From Streptomyces noursei (lineage in GTDB: Bacteria > Actinomycetota > Actinomycetes > Streptomycetales > Streptomycetaceae): 64,000 bases of DNA. Below are positions 1 to 8,676 of this stretch, piece after piece. The stretch lies in NCBI RefSeq assembly GCF_001646665.1, contig NZ_LWBU01000115.1:18780-82779 (forward strand), in the 5' to 3' direction. A program made the position numbers and the translations under genes. The notes below the pieces were generated by a model. The model was not told the origin of the DNA, searched no databases, and was given only the letters and a program-made list of their open reading frames with translations. The number at the start of each line of letters is the position of its first letter. Positions within the stretch are counted from its first letter, which is position 1.

Positions 1-1
1 C

Positions 2-982
2 TTCGTGCTGTTCTTCGGCCTCTTCGGCGGCAACCTGTTCCAGGTCAACCAGTCCTACGCGCAGCTCGTCTCCGTCACCGGCGGCGAGGACGGCCTCATG
101 GGCTCCTCCGCCGGCGCCCTGTTCTTCGGCATCCTGATCGCCGCACTCGTCGGCATCGTGCTGCTCGGCGGCATCCGCTCGATCGCCAACGTGACCAGCA
201 AGCTCGTCCCCGCCATGGCCGGCATCTACATCGCCGCCTGCCTGGTCGTCATCCTGGTCCACGTCAGCGCCGTCCCGGCCGCCGTCACCACCATCATCGA
301 AGGCGCCTTCAACCCCCAGGGCGTCGCCGGCGGTGTCCTCGGCGCGCTGATCATCGGCTTCAAGCGGGCCGCGTTCTCCAACGAGGCCGGTCTCGGCTCC
401 GCCCCGATCGCCCACTCCGCGGTCAAGACCAAGCACCCCGCCAGCGAGGGCCTGGTCGCCCTGCTGGAGCCGTTCATCGACACCGTCGTCATCTGCACGA
501 TGACCGCGCTGACCATCGTCATCGCCAACCCGGCCAGCTATGTCGAGCTCCGTCAGGGCGGTGAGTCCATCGGCGGTGTCACCATCACCTCGGACGCCTT
601 CGCCACCGTGCTGCCCTGGTTCCCGTACATCCTCACCCTCGCGGTGATGCTGTTCGCCATCTCCACGGTGCTGACCTGGGGCTACTACTGCATGAAGGCC
701 TGGACGCACCTCTTCGGCCGCAGCCGGACCAGTGAGCTGACCTTCAAGGTCTTCTACACCCTGTTCGCGGTCGCGGGCTCCCTGCTGACGCTCCAGACCC
801 TCATCGACATGGCCGACGCGGTGCTCTTCATGCTCGCCGTCATCAACATCATCGGCCTGTACCTCCTCGCCCCGGTCGTCAAGCGCGAGCTGAACTCCTT
901 CCTCGAGTTCGTCCGCGCCCGCGACGCCGGTGAGATCACCGAGGACGACGAAGACCAGGAGTCGGTGAAGACCACCGTCTGA
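2..982 (+). CDS. Sodium:alanine/glycine symporter (AGCS family), C-terminal part
   Basis: This is the end of a secondary transporter that moves alanine or glycine with Na+ across the cytoplasmic membrane. The gene starts before the window, so only the last ~326 codons are present. Several hydrophobic spans are visible, and the family signature GFKRAAFSNEAGLGSAP lies near residues 115-131 of the visible part, followed by conserved HSAVKTKHPASEG. The soluble tail is acidic (TEDDEDQES). It stands alone here and is followed at once by a strong hairpin. The family call is secure; substrate preference (Ala, Gly or another small amino acid) cannot be read from sequence. Confidence 0.93.
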   Translation, partial: FVLFFGLFGGNLFQVNQSYAQLVSVTGGEDGLMGSSAGALFFGILIAALVGIVLLGGIRSIANVTSKLVPAMAGIYIAACLVVILVHVSAVPAAVTTIIEGAFNPQGVAGGVLGALIIGFKRAAFSNEAGLGSAPIAHSAVKTKHPASEGLVALLEPFIDTVVICTMTALTIVIANPASYVELRQGGESIGGVTITSDAFATVLPWFPYILTLAVMLFAISTVLTWGYYCMKAWTHLFGRSRTSELTFKVFYTLFAVAGSLLTLQTLIDMADAVLFMLAVINIIGLYLLAPVVKRELNSFLEFVRARDAGEITEDDEDQESVKTTV

Positions 983-1005
983 CCGCCCCCGCGGCCCGGC
1001 TCCCG

Positions 1006-1050
1006 AGCGGGCCCGTACACACCTCGCGCCTTGGTGTGGACGGGCCCGCT
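1006..1050 (+). terminator. Factor-independent terminator after the AGCS symporter
   Basis: A near-perfect hairpin begins 23 bases after the stop codon: AGCGGGCCCGT (1006-1016) and CACACC (1018-1023) pair with GGTGTG (1033-1038) and ACGGGCCCGCT (1040-1050), with a nine-base loop. There is no T-run, as is usual in high-GC actinobacteria. Confidence 0.8.
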
Positions 1051-1241
1051 CACCATGTCCGCAGACCGCATTCCAGCAGGTGAAACGGGGTATGGCGGGT
1101 CATCCGGCAGGCGGTTAGGGTGGAGGCAACGCGTCACGCCGCCTCTCCGGCGGCTCGTTCACGACGCGCGGTGTGCCGGGAAGTCTGGTCGGCGTCCTCG
1201 GGCTCGTATGCCCTCAAGCCGATCTCCTGGAGGCCCCGTCC

Positions 1242-2540
1242 ATGGCTGCCGCCCCCCGCGAGCGTTCTCCCTTCCTCGGCCTGCTCCCCCTCCCGGAGCG
1301 CAACGCCGTGGCCCAGGCACTGCGGACCGAGACGGTCGGCGGGCTGGTGCTGCTCTCGGCAGCCGTGGTCGCGCTCGTGTGGGCGAACACCCCGTGGAGC
1401 GGCGTCTACGAGCAGATACGCGACTTCCACTTCGGCATACCGGCGCTCGGACTCGACCTCTCCGTGGAGCACTGGACCGCCGACGGACTGCTGGCCGTCT
1501 TCTTCCTGGTCGCCGGCATCGAGCTCAAGCGCGAACTGGTCGTCGGAGAGCTCCGCACGCCCGCCACGGCGGCCCTGCCGGTCGTCGCCGCGCTCTGCGG
1601 CATGGTCGTGCCCGCCGCCCTCTACTCCGCCACGGTCATGGCCGGCGGAGGCGGCCTGGAGGGCTGGGCCGTACCGATGGCCACCGACATCGCCTTCGCC
1701 CTCGCGGTCCTGGCGGTCCTCAGCACCCACCTGCCCGCCGCGCTCCGCGCCTTCCTGCTCACCCTCGCCGTCGTCGACGACCTCGGCGCCATCCTCATCA
1801 TCGCGGTGTTCTTCACCAGCGACCTGAACTTCGCCGCGCTCGGCGGAGCCCTGGCCTGCCTGGCCGTCTTCTACGCCCTCCAGCGGTTCCGGGTGCGCGG
1901 CTGGTGGTGGTACGTCCCCCTCGGCGTCGTCACCTGGGCGCTGATGTACAACGGCGGCGTCCACGCCACCGTCGCCGGCGTCGCCATGGGCCTGATCCTC
2001 CGGACCACCCGCGACAAGGGCGAGACCGCCTCCCCCGCCGAGCGCACCTCCCACCTGCTGCACCCCTTCTCCGCGGGCGTCGCGGTGCCGCTGTTCGCCC
2101 TCTTCGCCGCCGGCGTCGGCGTCTCGGCCGCGTCCCTCGGCGAGGTGTTCACCCGGCCCGAGCCCCTCGGGGTGGTCGTCGGCCTCGTCGTGGGCAAGAC
2201 GCTGGGCATCTTCGCCGGTACGTATCTGGCCGCGCGCTTCACCCGCGCCCGGCTCAATCCGGACCTGGCCTGGGCGGACGTCTTCGCCCTCGCCGTACTG
2301 GCCGGCATCGGCTTCACCGTGGCCCTGCTGATCGGCGAACTGGCCTTCCACGACCCGGCCACCACCGAACACGTCAAGGCCGCGGTCCTCGTCGGCTCCC
2401 TCATCGCCGCCGCCCTGGCGGCCCTCCTCATCAGGCGCCGCAACGGCGTCTACCGGCGCCTGTACGAGGAGGAGACCCGCGACGACGACCACGACGGCAT
2501 CCCCGACATCTACCAGCGAGCCGACGCGGCCGAGCACTGA
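1242..2540 (+). CDS. nhaA: Na+/H+ antiporter NhaA
   Basis: Electrogenic Na+/H+ antiporter of the cytoplasmic membrane, used for pH and sodium homeostasis. ATG 1242 is chosen because GGAGG lies nine bases upstream (1228-1232); upstream GTG starts would add an atypical leader. The protein has 432 residues and about 12 membrane spans. The functional aspartates are visible: ATDIAFALAVLAVL with D149, and VVDDLGAI with D179-D180, corresponding to the Asp163/Asp164 pair of E. coli NhaA. The C-terminus is unusual: after the last span comes a charged tail ending DDDHDGIPDIYQ, which looks like a DxDxDG calcium-binding loop. It is convergent with the HelD-like gene, 60 bases away. The 259 bases upstream hold the symporter terminator and a small GCCGCC/GGCGGC hairpin at 1138-1154. 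Confidence 0.95.
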   Translation: MAAAPRERSPFLGLLPLPERNAVAQALRTETVGGLVLLSAAVVALVWANTPWSGVYEQIRDFHFGIPALGLDLSVEHWTADGLLAVFFLVAGIELKRELVVGELRTPATAALPVVAALCGMVVPAALYSATVMAGGGGLEGWAVPMATDIAFALAVLAVLSTHLPAALRAFLLTLAVVDDLGAILIIAVFFTSDLNFAALGGALACLAVFYALQRFRVRGWWWYVPLGVVTWALMYNGGVHATVAGVAMGLILRTTRDKGETASPAERTSHLLHPFSAGVAVPLFALFAAGVGVSAASLGEVFTRPEPLGVVVGLVVGKTLGIFAGTYLAARFTRARLNPDLAWADVFALAVLAGIGFTVALLIGELAFHDPATTEHVKAAVLVGSLIAAALAALLIRRRNGVYRRLYEEETRDDDHDGIPDIYQRADAAEH

Positions 2541-2600
2541 CGGCGGGCCGTGGCATCACCTCCTGCGCGGGTGAACCGGCCCAAGGTTCCCGTTCGTCGC

Positions 2601-5600
2601 TCACGGGGAGAGGCCGAACGCGGTGTCCGCGGTCTCGCCGCCCCAGCCGGTCGGACCGCGCCAGATGACGTCGACCCGGAAGACGTCGCGGATCGTGTCC
2701 GCCGACCAGTCCTCCGCGGGCGGCTCGGAGAGAACGAGGTACAGGCTGTCGGCCGGCGTGGGCAGCGTGTGGTTGATCTCCAGCAGGCGGGTCGCGCCCG
2801 ATCGCAGGTCCGCATAGGTGGAGCGGCCCGCGCCCAGCGCCTCGTAGAGGAAGAGACCATGCCGGGTGACGCAGCTGACGTCGACGATCGCCGAGTCGGT
2901 CGGCTGGAGGTCCGCCCAGAGGAGTGACGCCTTCAGGGCGTGCCGGACCGCTTCGTGCTTCTTGCACGCGCGGTCGGCGCCGGCGGCCGTCTCCAGTTCG
3001 CGAAGGAAGCCGTCCTTGGTGGTCGCAGCCGGTGTCTCGGCCGTGTCCGCAGTGGTCATCCGTACGTCTTCCTTCTGGTCGGGTTGCGTCGGGGCGCCGG
3101 GGACCGGGCCGTGAGGGTTCGGGTCCAGCGCCGGACCGAAGCGCGCCCGGAGCTCCCGCCCCGCTTCGGCGAGGAGGTCCGACCAGCCGGAAGCCGCCAG
3201 ATCCTCCACGAGCCGGCCCACGTCGAACGTGCCCTCCTTGAGCGCGCGGTTGGTCGTGGCGGCGAGGTCCCGAAGGACTCCGAGCCGTTGTCTGTCCGGG
3301 TCGCCGAACAGATGAAGCACGTCGACCCAGTCGGCCTGGTCCCGCCGGAGAACGCGGTTGGCCATGCCCTGGAGTTCGGACAGACGGCCGCGGGCGTCGG
3401 GAACGTCACCGTCGCTCCCGGTCAGCTCCGCGAGAACGTCCAGTGCGGCGAGGTAGCGCCCCGCCATCCGCTCCGAGACGGGCGACCGGCCGCGCTGGTC
3501 GGCGGTGAGCACCGTCTGGGTCGTCTCGTTGGCGAACACCCAGCAGTCCAGCTTCTCGCCCCGCAGCGGGGGAACCGACCCGTGGCGGACGGTGAGGACG
3601 AGCGGCCGGTCGATCACCGGCGCCAACGGCCTGACCTTGTAGCGACCGCCCGGCGCCCGGTCCACGACCTCGACCCGGACGTCGGTACCGATCCGGGGAA
3701 CGCTTCCGCCCCCGTCGCCCTCCGTCCGGGCATCCGGCACCACCGGGGGCCGGTCGTCCGCGGCGCGGGTGAGCGCTTCCGGCAGCGGGGCGGTGTGCAG
3801 GACGGTCAGGCTCTGGGTGCTGCGGGTGAGGGCCACGTACAACTGGCGCAGCCCCGCGGGGCCGCGGTCGGCGATCGTGGTGGGCTCGACGACCAGGACG
3901 TGGTCGTACTCCATGCCCTTGACCTGAGCGGCGGCCAGCACGGAGACGGCCTCGCGGCCCCGCTCACCGATGTCGCCCCCCTCGCCGACCCTGCGGCTGA
4001 TCGCGTCGAGCCAGTCCGAGTCGTCGGGAACGATGACGGCCACGGACCGGGGGGTGCTGCCGTCGCTGGTGTCCACCAGCCGGGCCACGTGGGCGACGGT
4101 GTCGTCCAGCAGCTTCCACGGCTCGGTCGCCACGGTCCGTACGGCGTCCGCTCCCGCTTCCCGGACGGCCTTCGGGTACGGCAGGGCGGGAGCGACCGTC
4201 CGTGCGAGAGGGGCGACGAAGTCCATGATCTCGGCGGGGACGCGGTAGCTGGTGTCGAGCCGGGCCACGCTCCAGTCGCCGTGGTCGGAGAGGAGTGCGC
4301 CGAGCAGGTCCCAGCTCGTCGGGATGTGGGCGCCCGTCGCCTGAGCGAGGTCGCCCAGGACGGTCATGGAGCCGCCCGCGGCACAGCGCCGTCGCAGGGA
4401 GCGGGCCTGCATGGGAGTGAGGTCCTGGGCCTCGTCGACGACGATGTGGCCGTATCGCGGCGGGGTGTCGCCGCTGATCAGCACGCCGAGCTCCTCGAGG
4501 CAGACGTGGTCGTCGAGGGTCCACGGGTCGGCGTCGGCGCTGGCGGCGCGGGGCCGCAGCAGAGCCGCCTGCTCGTCCTCGTCGAGAATGCCGTCGGCGC
4601 ACCGGCGCAGAAGGTCGGCCGAGTCGTAGAGGCTGCGCAAAGCCTCCCGGGGCCCGGGGGACGGCCAGACGCGTTCGACGAGGCGCTCGACCCGGCGGTT
4701 GCGCTCCAGGTCGCGGCGGATCGTGCCGGCCTGCCCGCGGCGCGGCGCGACGTCGGCGAGCTCCTGGAGGAGCCGGTCGACGAAGAGGCCGCGGAAACGG
4801 TCGCGCCGCTCGCGGAAGGGCCCGTCACCGGCGTGGGCCTGGTCCAGGAGGGCGAGGACCTCGGACTTCGGCACGCGGAGGGTCGTACTGCCGGCGTTGA
4901 CGACGATCCCGGGTTCGTCGCCCTCGAACGAGGGGACGGCGGTGAGGGCGTCGAGAGCCTCAGGGCGGTAGTCGCTCCCGACACGGCGCCGCAGCACGGC
5001 CGCCATGCGGTCGTCCGACTTCACGAGCCGCGCCTTCGGGGAGTCGGTACCGAGGATCTCGCCCTCCCACAGACGGTCCAGCTGGACGGCGTTGACGTCC
5101 CGGGTGCCGAGGGTGGGGAGGACCTGGCCGACGTAGTCGAGGAACCGCTGGTGGGGGCCGATGACGAGGATGTCCTGGGCCTTGAAGTGCTCGTTGTTGA
5201 CGAGCCAGGTCACCCGGTGGAGACCGACCGCCGACTTGCCGGTGCCGGGGCCGCCCTGCACGACGAGGATGTCCGCGGGCGAGCCGGTGACCAGCTCCAT
5301 CTGGTCGCGGCGGATGGTCTCGACGATGTCCCGCATCCGGCCGCCGCGCGACCGCTGGAGCTCCCGCAGCAGGAAGTCGTCGGGCTGGAGCGCCTTCCGC
5401 CGCTGGTGTCGTACGACATCGCCGGGCGTGGGGGCCGGCGTGCGGTCCGGGCCGGCGGCCGCGTCCTCTCCTTCCGCCGCACGGTCGTCGGCGGCCTTGC
5501 GGGGCGGCGGTACGGCGGCGGTCCCCGGTGCGGCCGAGGGCACGGGAGCGGGCTCGGGGACGGAAGCCGGCTCGGGCGCGGGCGGGGAGATCTCGTCGAA

Positions 5601-6020
5601 GTAGCCCTCGACGACCCGCTGCACACAGCGCAGTTGCCGTCGCAGGACCACCTCGCCCGGACTCCCGGGGCGGGTTTCGATCCACTTCTTCGCCAGGGGG
5701 CTGGTCCACAGCAGGACCACCGGCTCGTGCGAGGCGTCGTGAACGCCGCGACGCCCGATGTACCAGGGGCGGGGATCCCCGCCCGGGTCCTCCGGCGCGT
5801 CGACGCGGGCGAACACCAGCGCCTCGTCGCCGAGCCCTCCGTAGGCCTCGGCGCGCGCCTCCGCCTCGGCCCGGTTGGCGATCCCGTCCTTGCCGCTCGC
5901 CGAGGCGGTGGCGGCCGAGGTGCCGCTCAGTTCGGCCAGCTTCGCGGTGTAGCAGTCGTACGCGTGATCCACCGCCCGCTGCTCGCCGGCGAGGACCTCG
6001 TCCCGAGTGGTGGTGCTCAT
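2601..6020 (-). CDS. helD: HelD-like RNA polymerase-associated motor ATPase with extra C-terminal domain
   Basis: UvrD/Rep-type superfamily 1 ATPase of the HelD group. Known members use an N-terminal coiled coil and the ATPase to strip RNA polymerase from nucleic acid; the HelR subgroup also counters rifampicin. ATG 6020 has AGGGAGG just upstream, giving 1139 residues. Visible in order: a charged helical N-terminus (about 1-150), a Pro/Ala linker, Walker A GGPGTGKS near 253-260, Walker B VVDEAQDLTPMQ near 525, TSYRVPAEIMDF near 590 and LYVALTRS near 723. Actinobacterial HelD proteins are usually about 700-780 residues. Here a further ~390 follow, including a final domain (about 988-1139) after an Ala/Thr-rich linker that I do not recognise; it contains YEALG and LLEI stretches vaguely like a degenerate PD-(D/E)XK fold. 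No rifamycin-associated inverted repeat is evident upstream. Confidence 0.85.
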   Translation of the reverse strand: MSTTTRDEVLAGEQRAVDHAYDCYTAKLAELSGTSAATASASGKDGIANRAEAEARAEAYGGLGDEALVFARVDAPEDPGGDPRPWYIGRRGVHDASHEPVVLLWTSPLAKKWIETRPGSPGEVVLRRQLRCVQRVVEGYFDEISPPAPEPASVPEPAPVPSAAPGTAAVPPPRKAADDRAAEGEDAAAGPDRTPAPTPGDVVRHQRRKALQPDDFLLRELQRSRGGRMRDIVETIRRDQMELVTGSPADILVVQGGPGTGKSAVGLHRVTWLVNNEHFKAQDILVIGPHQRFLDYVGQVLPTLGTRDVNAVQLDRLWEGEILGTDSPKARLVKSDDRMAAVLRRRVGSDYRPEALDALTAVPSFEGDEPGIVVNAGSTTLRVPKSEVLALLDQAHAGDGPFRERRDRFRGLFVDRLLQELADVAPRRGQAGTIRRDLERNRRVERLVERVWPSPGPREALRSLYDSADLLRRCADGILDEDEQAALLRPRAASADADPWTLDDHVCLEELGVLISGDTPPRYGHIVVDEAQDLTPMQARSLRRRCAAGGSMTVLGDLAQATGAHIPTSWDLLGALLSDHGDWSVARLDTSYRVPAEIMDFVAPLARTVAPALPYPKAVREAGADAVRTVATEPWKLLDDTVAHVARLVDTSDGSTPRSVAVIVPDDSDWLDAISRRVGEGGDIGERGREAVSVLAAAQVKGMEYDHVLVVEPTTIADRGPAGLRQLYVALTRSTQSLTVLHTAPLPEALTRAADDRPPVVPDARTEGDGGGSVPRIGTDVRVEVVDRAPGGRYKVRPLAPVIDRPLVLTVRHGSVPPLRGEKLDCWVFANETTQTVLTADQRGRSPVSERMAGRYLAALDVLAELTGSDGDVPDARGRLSELQGMANRVLRRDQADWVDVLHLFGDPDRQRLGVLRDLAATTNRALKEGTFDVGRLVEDLAASGWSDLLAEAGRELRARFGPALDPNPHGPVPGAPTQPDQKEDVRMTTADTAETPAATTKDGFLRELETAAGADRACKKHEAVRHALKASLLWADLQPTDSAIVDVSCVTRHGLFLYEALGAGRSTYADLRSGATRLLEINHTLPTPADSLYLVLSEPPAEDWSADTIRDVFRVDVIWRGPTGWGGETADTAFGLSP

Positions 6021-6333
6021 GTGCGTCCTCCCTGCGGTGCCGGGGAACACCGCCACGGGCATGTGCCCGTACCCCACGGAAACAACTACCAGAAAGCGCA
6101 TGGTGACGAACGGTGAGTACGACAACTCGGCGAAACCCCTCGGCAGGGGTCCCGCCAGGCACGCACCTGTCCCCCGCGACGCCGGGCGGGGTAACCCCCC
6201 CGCCCGCACATGCCCACCCGCTACACTGACGGGCGGCGCGCCAGACCACCGGCACGCCGCTGGACCAGTGGGCCGACGTGTCCGGGACCAAGGCTCACGC
6301 CGTGAACGTCCCGCACAGGCGCCCGCCGATCCC
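6021..6333. other. Intergenic region between helD and tRNA-Arg
   Basis: Contains the helD ribosome-binding site next to 6020 and a possible -10 box TACACT (6222-6227) that could drive the tRNA about 110 bases downstream. No convincing protein gene is seen; open frames here continue through the tRNA and are spurious. Confidence 0.5.
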
Positions 6334-6409
6334 GCCTCCGTAGCTCAGGGGATAGAGCACCGCTCTCCTAAAGCGGGTGTCGCAGGTTCGAATCCTGCCG
6401 GGGGCACCA
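6334..6409 (+). tRNA. tRNA-Arg (anticodon CCU, reads AGG)
   Basis: Full cloverleaf. Acceptor stem GCCTCCG (6334-6340) pairs with CGGGGGC (6399-6405) with one G-U; D stem GCTC/GAGC; anticodon stem CCGCT/AGCGG with loop CTCCTAA and anticodon CCT at 6367-6369; T stem GCAGG/CCTGC with loop TTCGAAT; discriminator A and an encoded CCA (6407-6409). AGG is a rare codon in such genomes. tRNA genes of this kind are common integration sites for actinobacterial integrative elements, and the gene behind it is truncated. Confidence 0.96.
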
Positions 6410-6414
6410 GCCAA

Positions 6415-6446
6415 AAGGCCCCGGACCGATCATGGTCCGGGGCCTT
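6415..6446 (+). terminator. Terminator after tRNA-Arg
   Basis: Perfect 13-bp inverted repeat AAGGCCCCGGACC (6415-6427) and GGTCCGGGGCCTT (6434-6446) with loop GATCAT, five bases after the tRNA CCA end. Confidence 0.85.
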
Positions 6447-6690
6447 GCTGGTGGCGGAGGTGGTGTCTTCAGGCTCGGAGACCACCGACCGGATCGTGAA
6501 GGTCGACCAGTACGCCAAGGCAGGCATCGGCTTCTACTGGCGGATCGAGCAGGCCGCGACGGGCGTTCCTCTCGTGTACACCTACGTTCTCGACCCCGCT
6601 ACGCAGACCTACCGGGACGGAGACGTGTTCACCGGCGTCCTCAAGGTAGCGGCCCCGTTCCCGGTGGAGATCGACCTCGGACAGGTCTGA
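6447..6690 (+). pseudogene. Truncated Uma2-family (DUF820) nuclease remnant
   Basis: An open frame of about 80 codons matches the C-terminal half of Uma2-family restriction-endonuclease-fold proteins: a xVxEVVSSGSETTDR stretch, then VDQYAKAGIGFYWRIEQ, and the typical ending VLKVAAPFPVEIDL. Full-length Uma2 proteins are roughly 190 residues; the N-terminal half, including the early catalytic acidic residue, is absent, and the remaining frame abuts the tRNA terminator with no start or ribosome-binding site. Codon use stays high-GC. I infer a 5' truncation, plausibly by an old integration or excision at the tRNA. Confidence 0.75.
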
Positions 6691-6898
6691 CCACGCGCTG
6701 CTCAGCGCCCGGCAGCGCCTGAGCGATGCGTGAGGACGGCCCGGTGCGGGGCGGCATGTGCAGGCCACCGGTGCGCTGCCGCTCGAACCGTCGACTGAGC
6801 GCCGGACTCCGTCCTACCCTGCCCGGCGGAGACACCAAGCCGCCCGGGGTGGCGGGGAGTTCAGATCGGTTCGACGCCGTACCGACTTCGGAGACGAC

Positions 6899-7459
6899 AT
6901 GAGCAGCGCCCTTCTCGTGATGGACGTCCAGCAGGCGATCGTGGACATCACCGACGACGGCTCCGGGTACCTGCCGCGCCTGCGCAGGGCGATCGACGGG
7001 GCCCGGGCGGCCGGCATCCCCGTGATCTACGTGGTGATCGCGTTACGTCCCGGCTTCCCGGAGGTCGGCACCCGTAACAGAGCTCTCGCCGCCGTCGCAC
7101 GGGCCGGCCTCCATGTCGAAGGCGCCCCGGGCACCGAGATCCACCCCGAGGTCGCGCCCCGGCCGGGCGACGTGGTGGTCACCAAGAGGCGGGCGAGCGC
7201 GTTCTCGGGCAGCGATCTCGACGTGGTGCTGAGGGCACGCGGTATCGACAGCCTCGTGCTCACCGGTATCGCCACCAGCGCCGTGGTGCTGTCCACCCTG
7301 TGCCACGCCAACGACCTGGACTTCGGTCTCACCGTCCTCTCCGACGCCTGCCTGGACACCGACCCCGAGGTCCATCGGGTCCTCGTCGAGCGGCTGTTCC
7401 CCCTGTGGGCGGATGTCCTCACGGTCGACGACTGGCTCAAGACGACGGTGTCTGCGTAG
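6899..7459 (+). CDS. Isochorismatase-family (cysteine hydrolase fold) protein, contains a TTA codon
   Basis: 186-residue protein of the isochorismatase-like alpha/beta hydrolase fold. ATG 6899 follows a CGGAG motif. The catalytic Asp (MDVQQAIVD, D9) and Lys (TKRRASAF) are visible. At the nucleophile position the sequence is GIATSAVVLST, with Val where amidase members have Cys. This resembles a cysteine-less subgroup, so thiol amidase chemistry is unlikely; a vinyl-ether hydrolase role (as in isochorismatase) or another activity is possible. Leu49 is encoded by TTA (7043-7045), the only in-frame TTA I noticed in the window, so translation may depend on the bldA tRNA and be late in development. 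It stands alone between the Uma2 remnant and a lipoprotein. Confidence 0.85.
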   Translation: MSSALLVMDVQQAIVDITDDGSGYLPRLRRAIDGARAAGIPVIYVVIALRPGFPEVGTRNRALAAVARAGLHVEGAPGTEIHPEVAPRPGDVVVTKRRASAFSGSDLDVVLRARGIDSLVLTGIATSAVVLSTLCHANDLDFGLTVLSDACLDTDPEVHRVLVERLFPLWADVLTVDDWLKTTVSA

Positions 7460-7619
7460 CCGGGACCGACGTACCGGTCGAAGGCGACGGCCGGAGAGGC
7501 TCCCGCCCGGCCGGCTTCCCCTCGCCGGCAACAGGCAATGAGCGGCTCGCATTTGGTGCGCTCAGCCCTCATGCGCTTAAGTGTCCACGTCAAATAGCAA
7601 TGATCTTGAGGGGTTGACG

Positions 7620-8276
7620 TTGAGCAAGACGGCACGGGGGACACTGGCCGGAGTGGTGCTGATGGCCGCACTGACGGCGTGTGGTGGTTCGGACGACGGT
7701 CTGGACGCCTTCCGCGGGGACGGCGACAGGCCCCCGGTCACGCTGACGCCGGACATGGTCCGTACCGCCCTCCCCAGCAAGGCGAGCGCCCCCAAGGGCT
7801 TCGAGGGCGACGACATCGAGGTCGAGGTCGGCGACGAGGCCGTCGAGGCGTGCGCCGAATCGACCGAGTCCAACTGCGGCGGGCTGCTGAGCATGGGCGG
7901 CACCGACTTCGACACGGACGACAGCGGCCGGGGCGACAGCTCCGAGTACGACGGTGAGGTCGTCTTCGGCCTCCTGGCCTTCCAGAGCCCGGACGACGCC
8001 AGAGCCACGTACAAGGCCATGGTCGCCGAGGAGCGCGGCAAGGCCGAGAAGGACGGGCAGAAGGCCAAGGCGGTGCAGATCACCGCGGGCGCCGAGGAGA
8101 CCGAGGCCTTCGAGGACTCCGACGGCGACACCGTGGTCATGATGCGGGTCGGCAGCGTCGTCGCCGTGGTGAACGGCGACGGCACGTTCGTGGAGAAGCC
8201 GAACTACAACGACCTCGCCAAGCTCCAGATCGACCGGCTGAAGAAGACCGTCGGGGGCGTGAACCCCGACGCCTGA
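7620..8276 (+). CDS. Secreted lipoprotein of unknown function
   Basis: 218-residue predicted lipoprotein. I choose TTG 7620 because GAGGG lies six bases upstream and because it puts a standard signal peptide at the very N-terminus: SKTAR charged start, hydrophobic stretch, then lipobox LTAC with Cys21. An ATG further upstream (7581) would add 13 residues before the positive region. The mature part is acidic, with two Cys residues (EACAESTESNC) that may form a disulphide, and a C-terminal region about 130 residues long of mixed alpha/beta pattern. No family recognised. It should be exported by Sec or Tat, lipidated, and anchored on the outer face of the membrane. Confidence 0.8.
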   Translation: MSKTARGTLAGVVLMAALTACGGSDDGLDAFRGDGDRPPVTLTPDMVRTALPSKASAPKGFEGDDIEVEVGDEAVEACAESTESNCGGLLSMGGTDFDTDDSGRGDSSEYDGEVVFGLLAFQSPDDARATYKAMVAEERGKAEKDGQKAKAVQITAGAEETEAFEDSDGDTVVMMRVGSVVAVVNGDGTFVEKPNYNDLAKLQIDRLKKTVGGVNPDA

Positions 8277-8676
8277 TCCGCTGGACCGCCGACGCGACCG
8301 CCCCCGCCGGGCGCCGTCCGCCCGCAGGGCGGGGCGTCGTGGCGGCCGGCACGAACCGCCGCTGTGCCGGCACCCCCCTTCCGCCGGGACGGGGGGCCGC
8401 TCGCCCGGTCGAGCACCAGGACCCGGTCGAACAGACCCGCAACGCCAAGGTCACCAGCACCTGCGCCAAGGTCACGGTCCCGGACGCGGACGCGGACGCG
8501 GACGCCGAGGAAGGACCGGTACGGGGCGACGCCCTCCGTACCGGCCCTTCCCCCGGTACGGGTGAGGCGGGAGCCCCGAGCGTCGGTTCCAGTGGAGGTA
8601 CGGCGGGGCGTGTGCCGGCCGGGCTTCCGGCTCGTGGCGCGCCCGCCGTCTCCGGCCGACGGGACGAGGTGGGCGT
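8277..8676. other. Intergenic region upstream of the DHA2 exporter
   Basis: 400 bases without a supported gene. It holds a run of four GACGCG hexamers near 8484-8510. One frame (8339-8680) ends exactly over the exporter start, but has no ribosome-binding site or recognisable protein. GAGG at 8666-8669 serves the exporter. Confidence 0.5.

Noticed and set aside
1134..2537. Long antisense frames over nhaA and helD (for instance 2940-6116)
   Set aside because: Typical of high-GC coding DNA; sequences are Gly/Arg/Asp-rich with no family resemblance, whereas the sense frames match known proteins.
6021..6080. Rifamycin-associated element upstream of helD
   Set aside because: I looked for the inverted repeat known from rifamycin-resistance genes and found no match.
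6007..6527. Protein frame running through the tRNA-Arg gene
   Set aside because: It crosses a structured tRNA and terminator; only the downstream part resembles Uma2.
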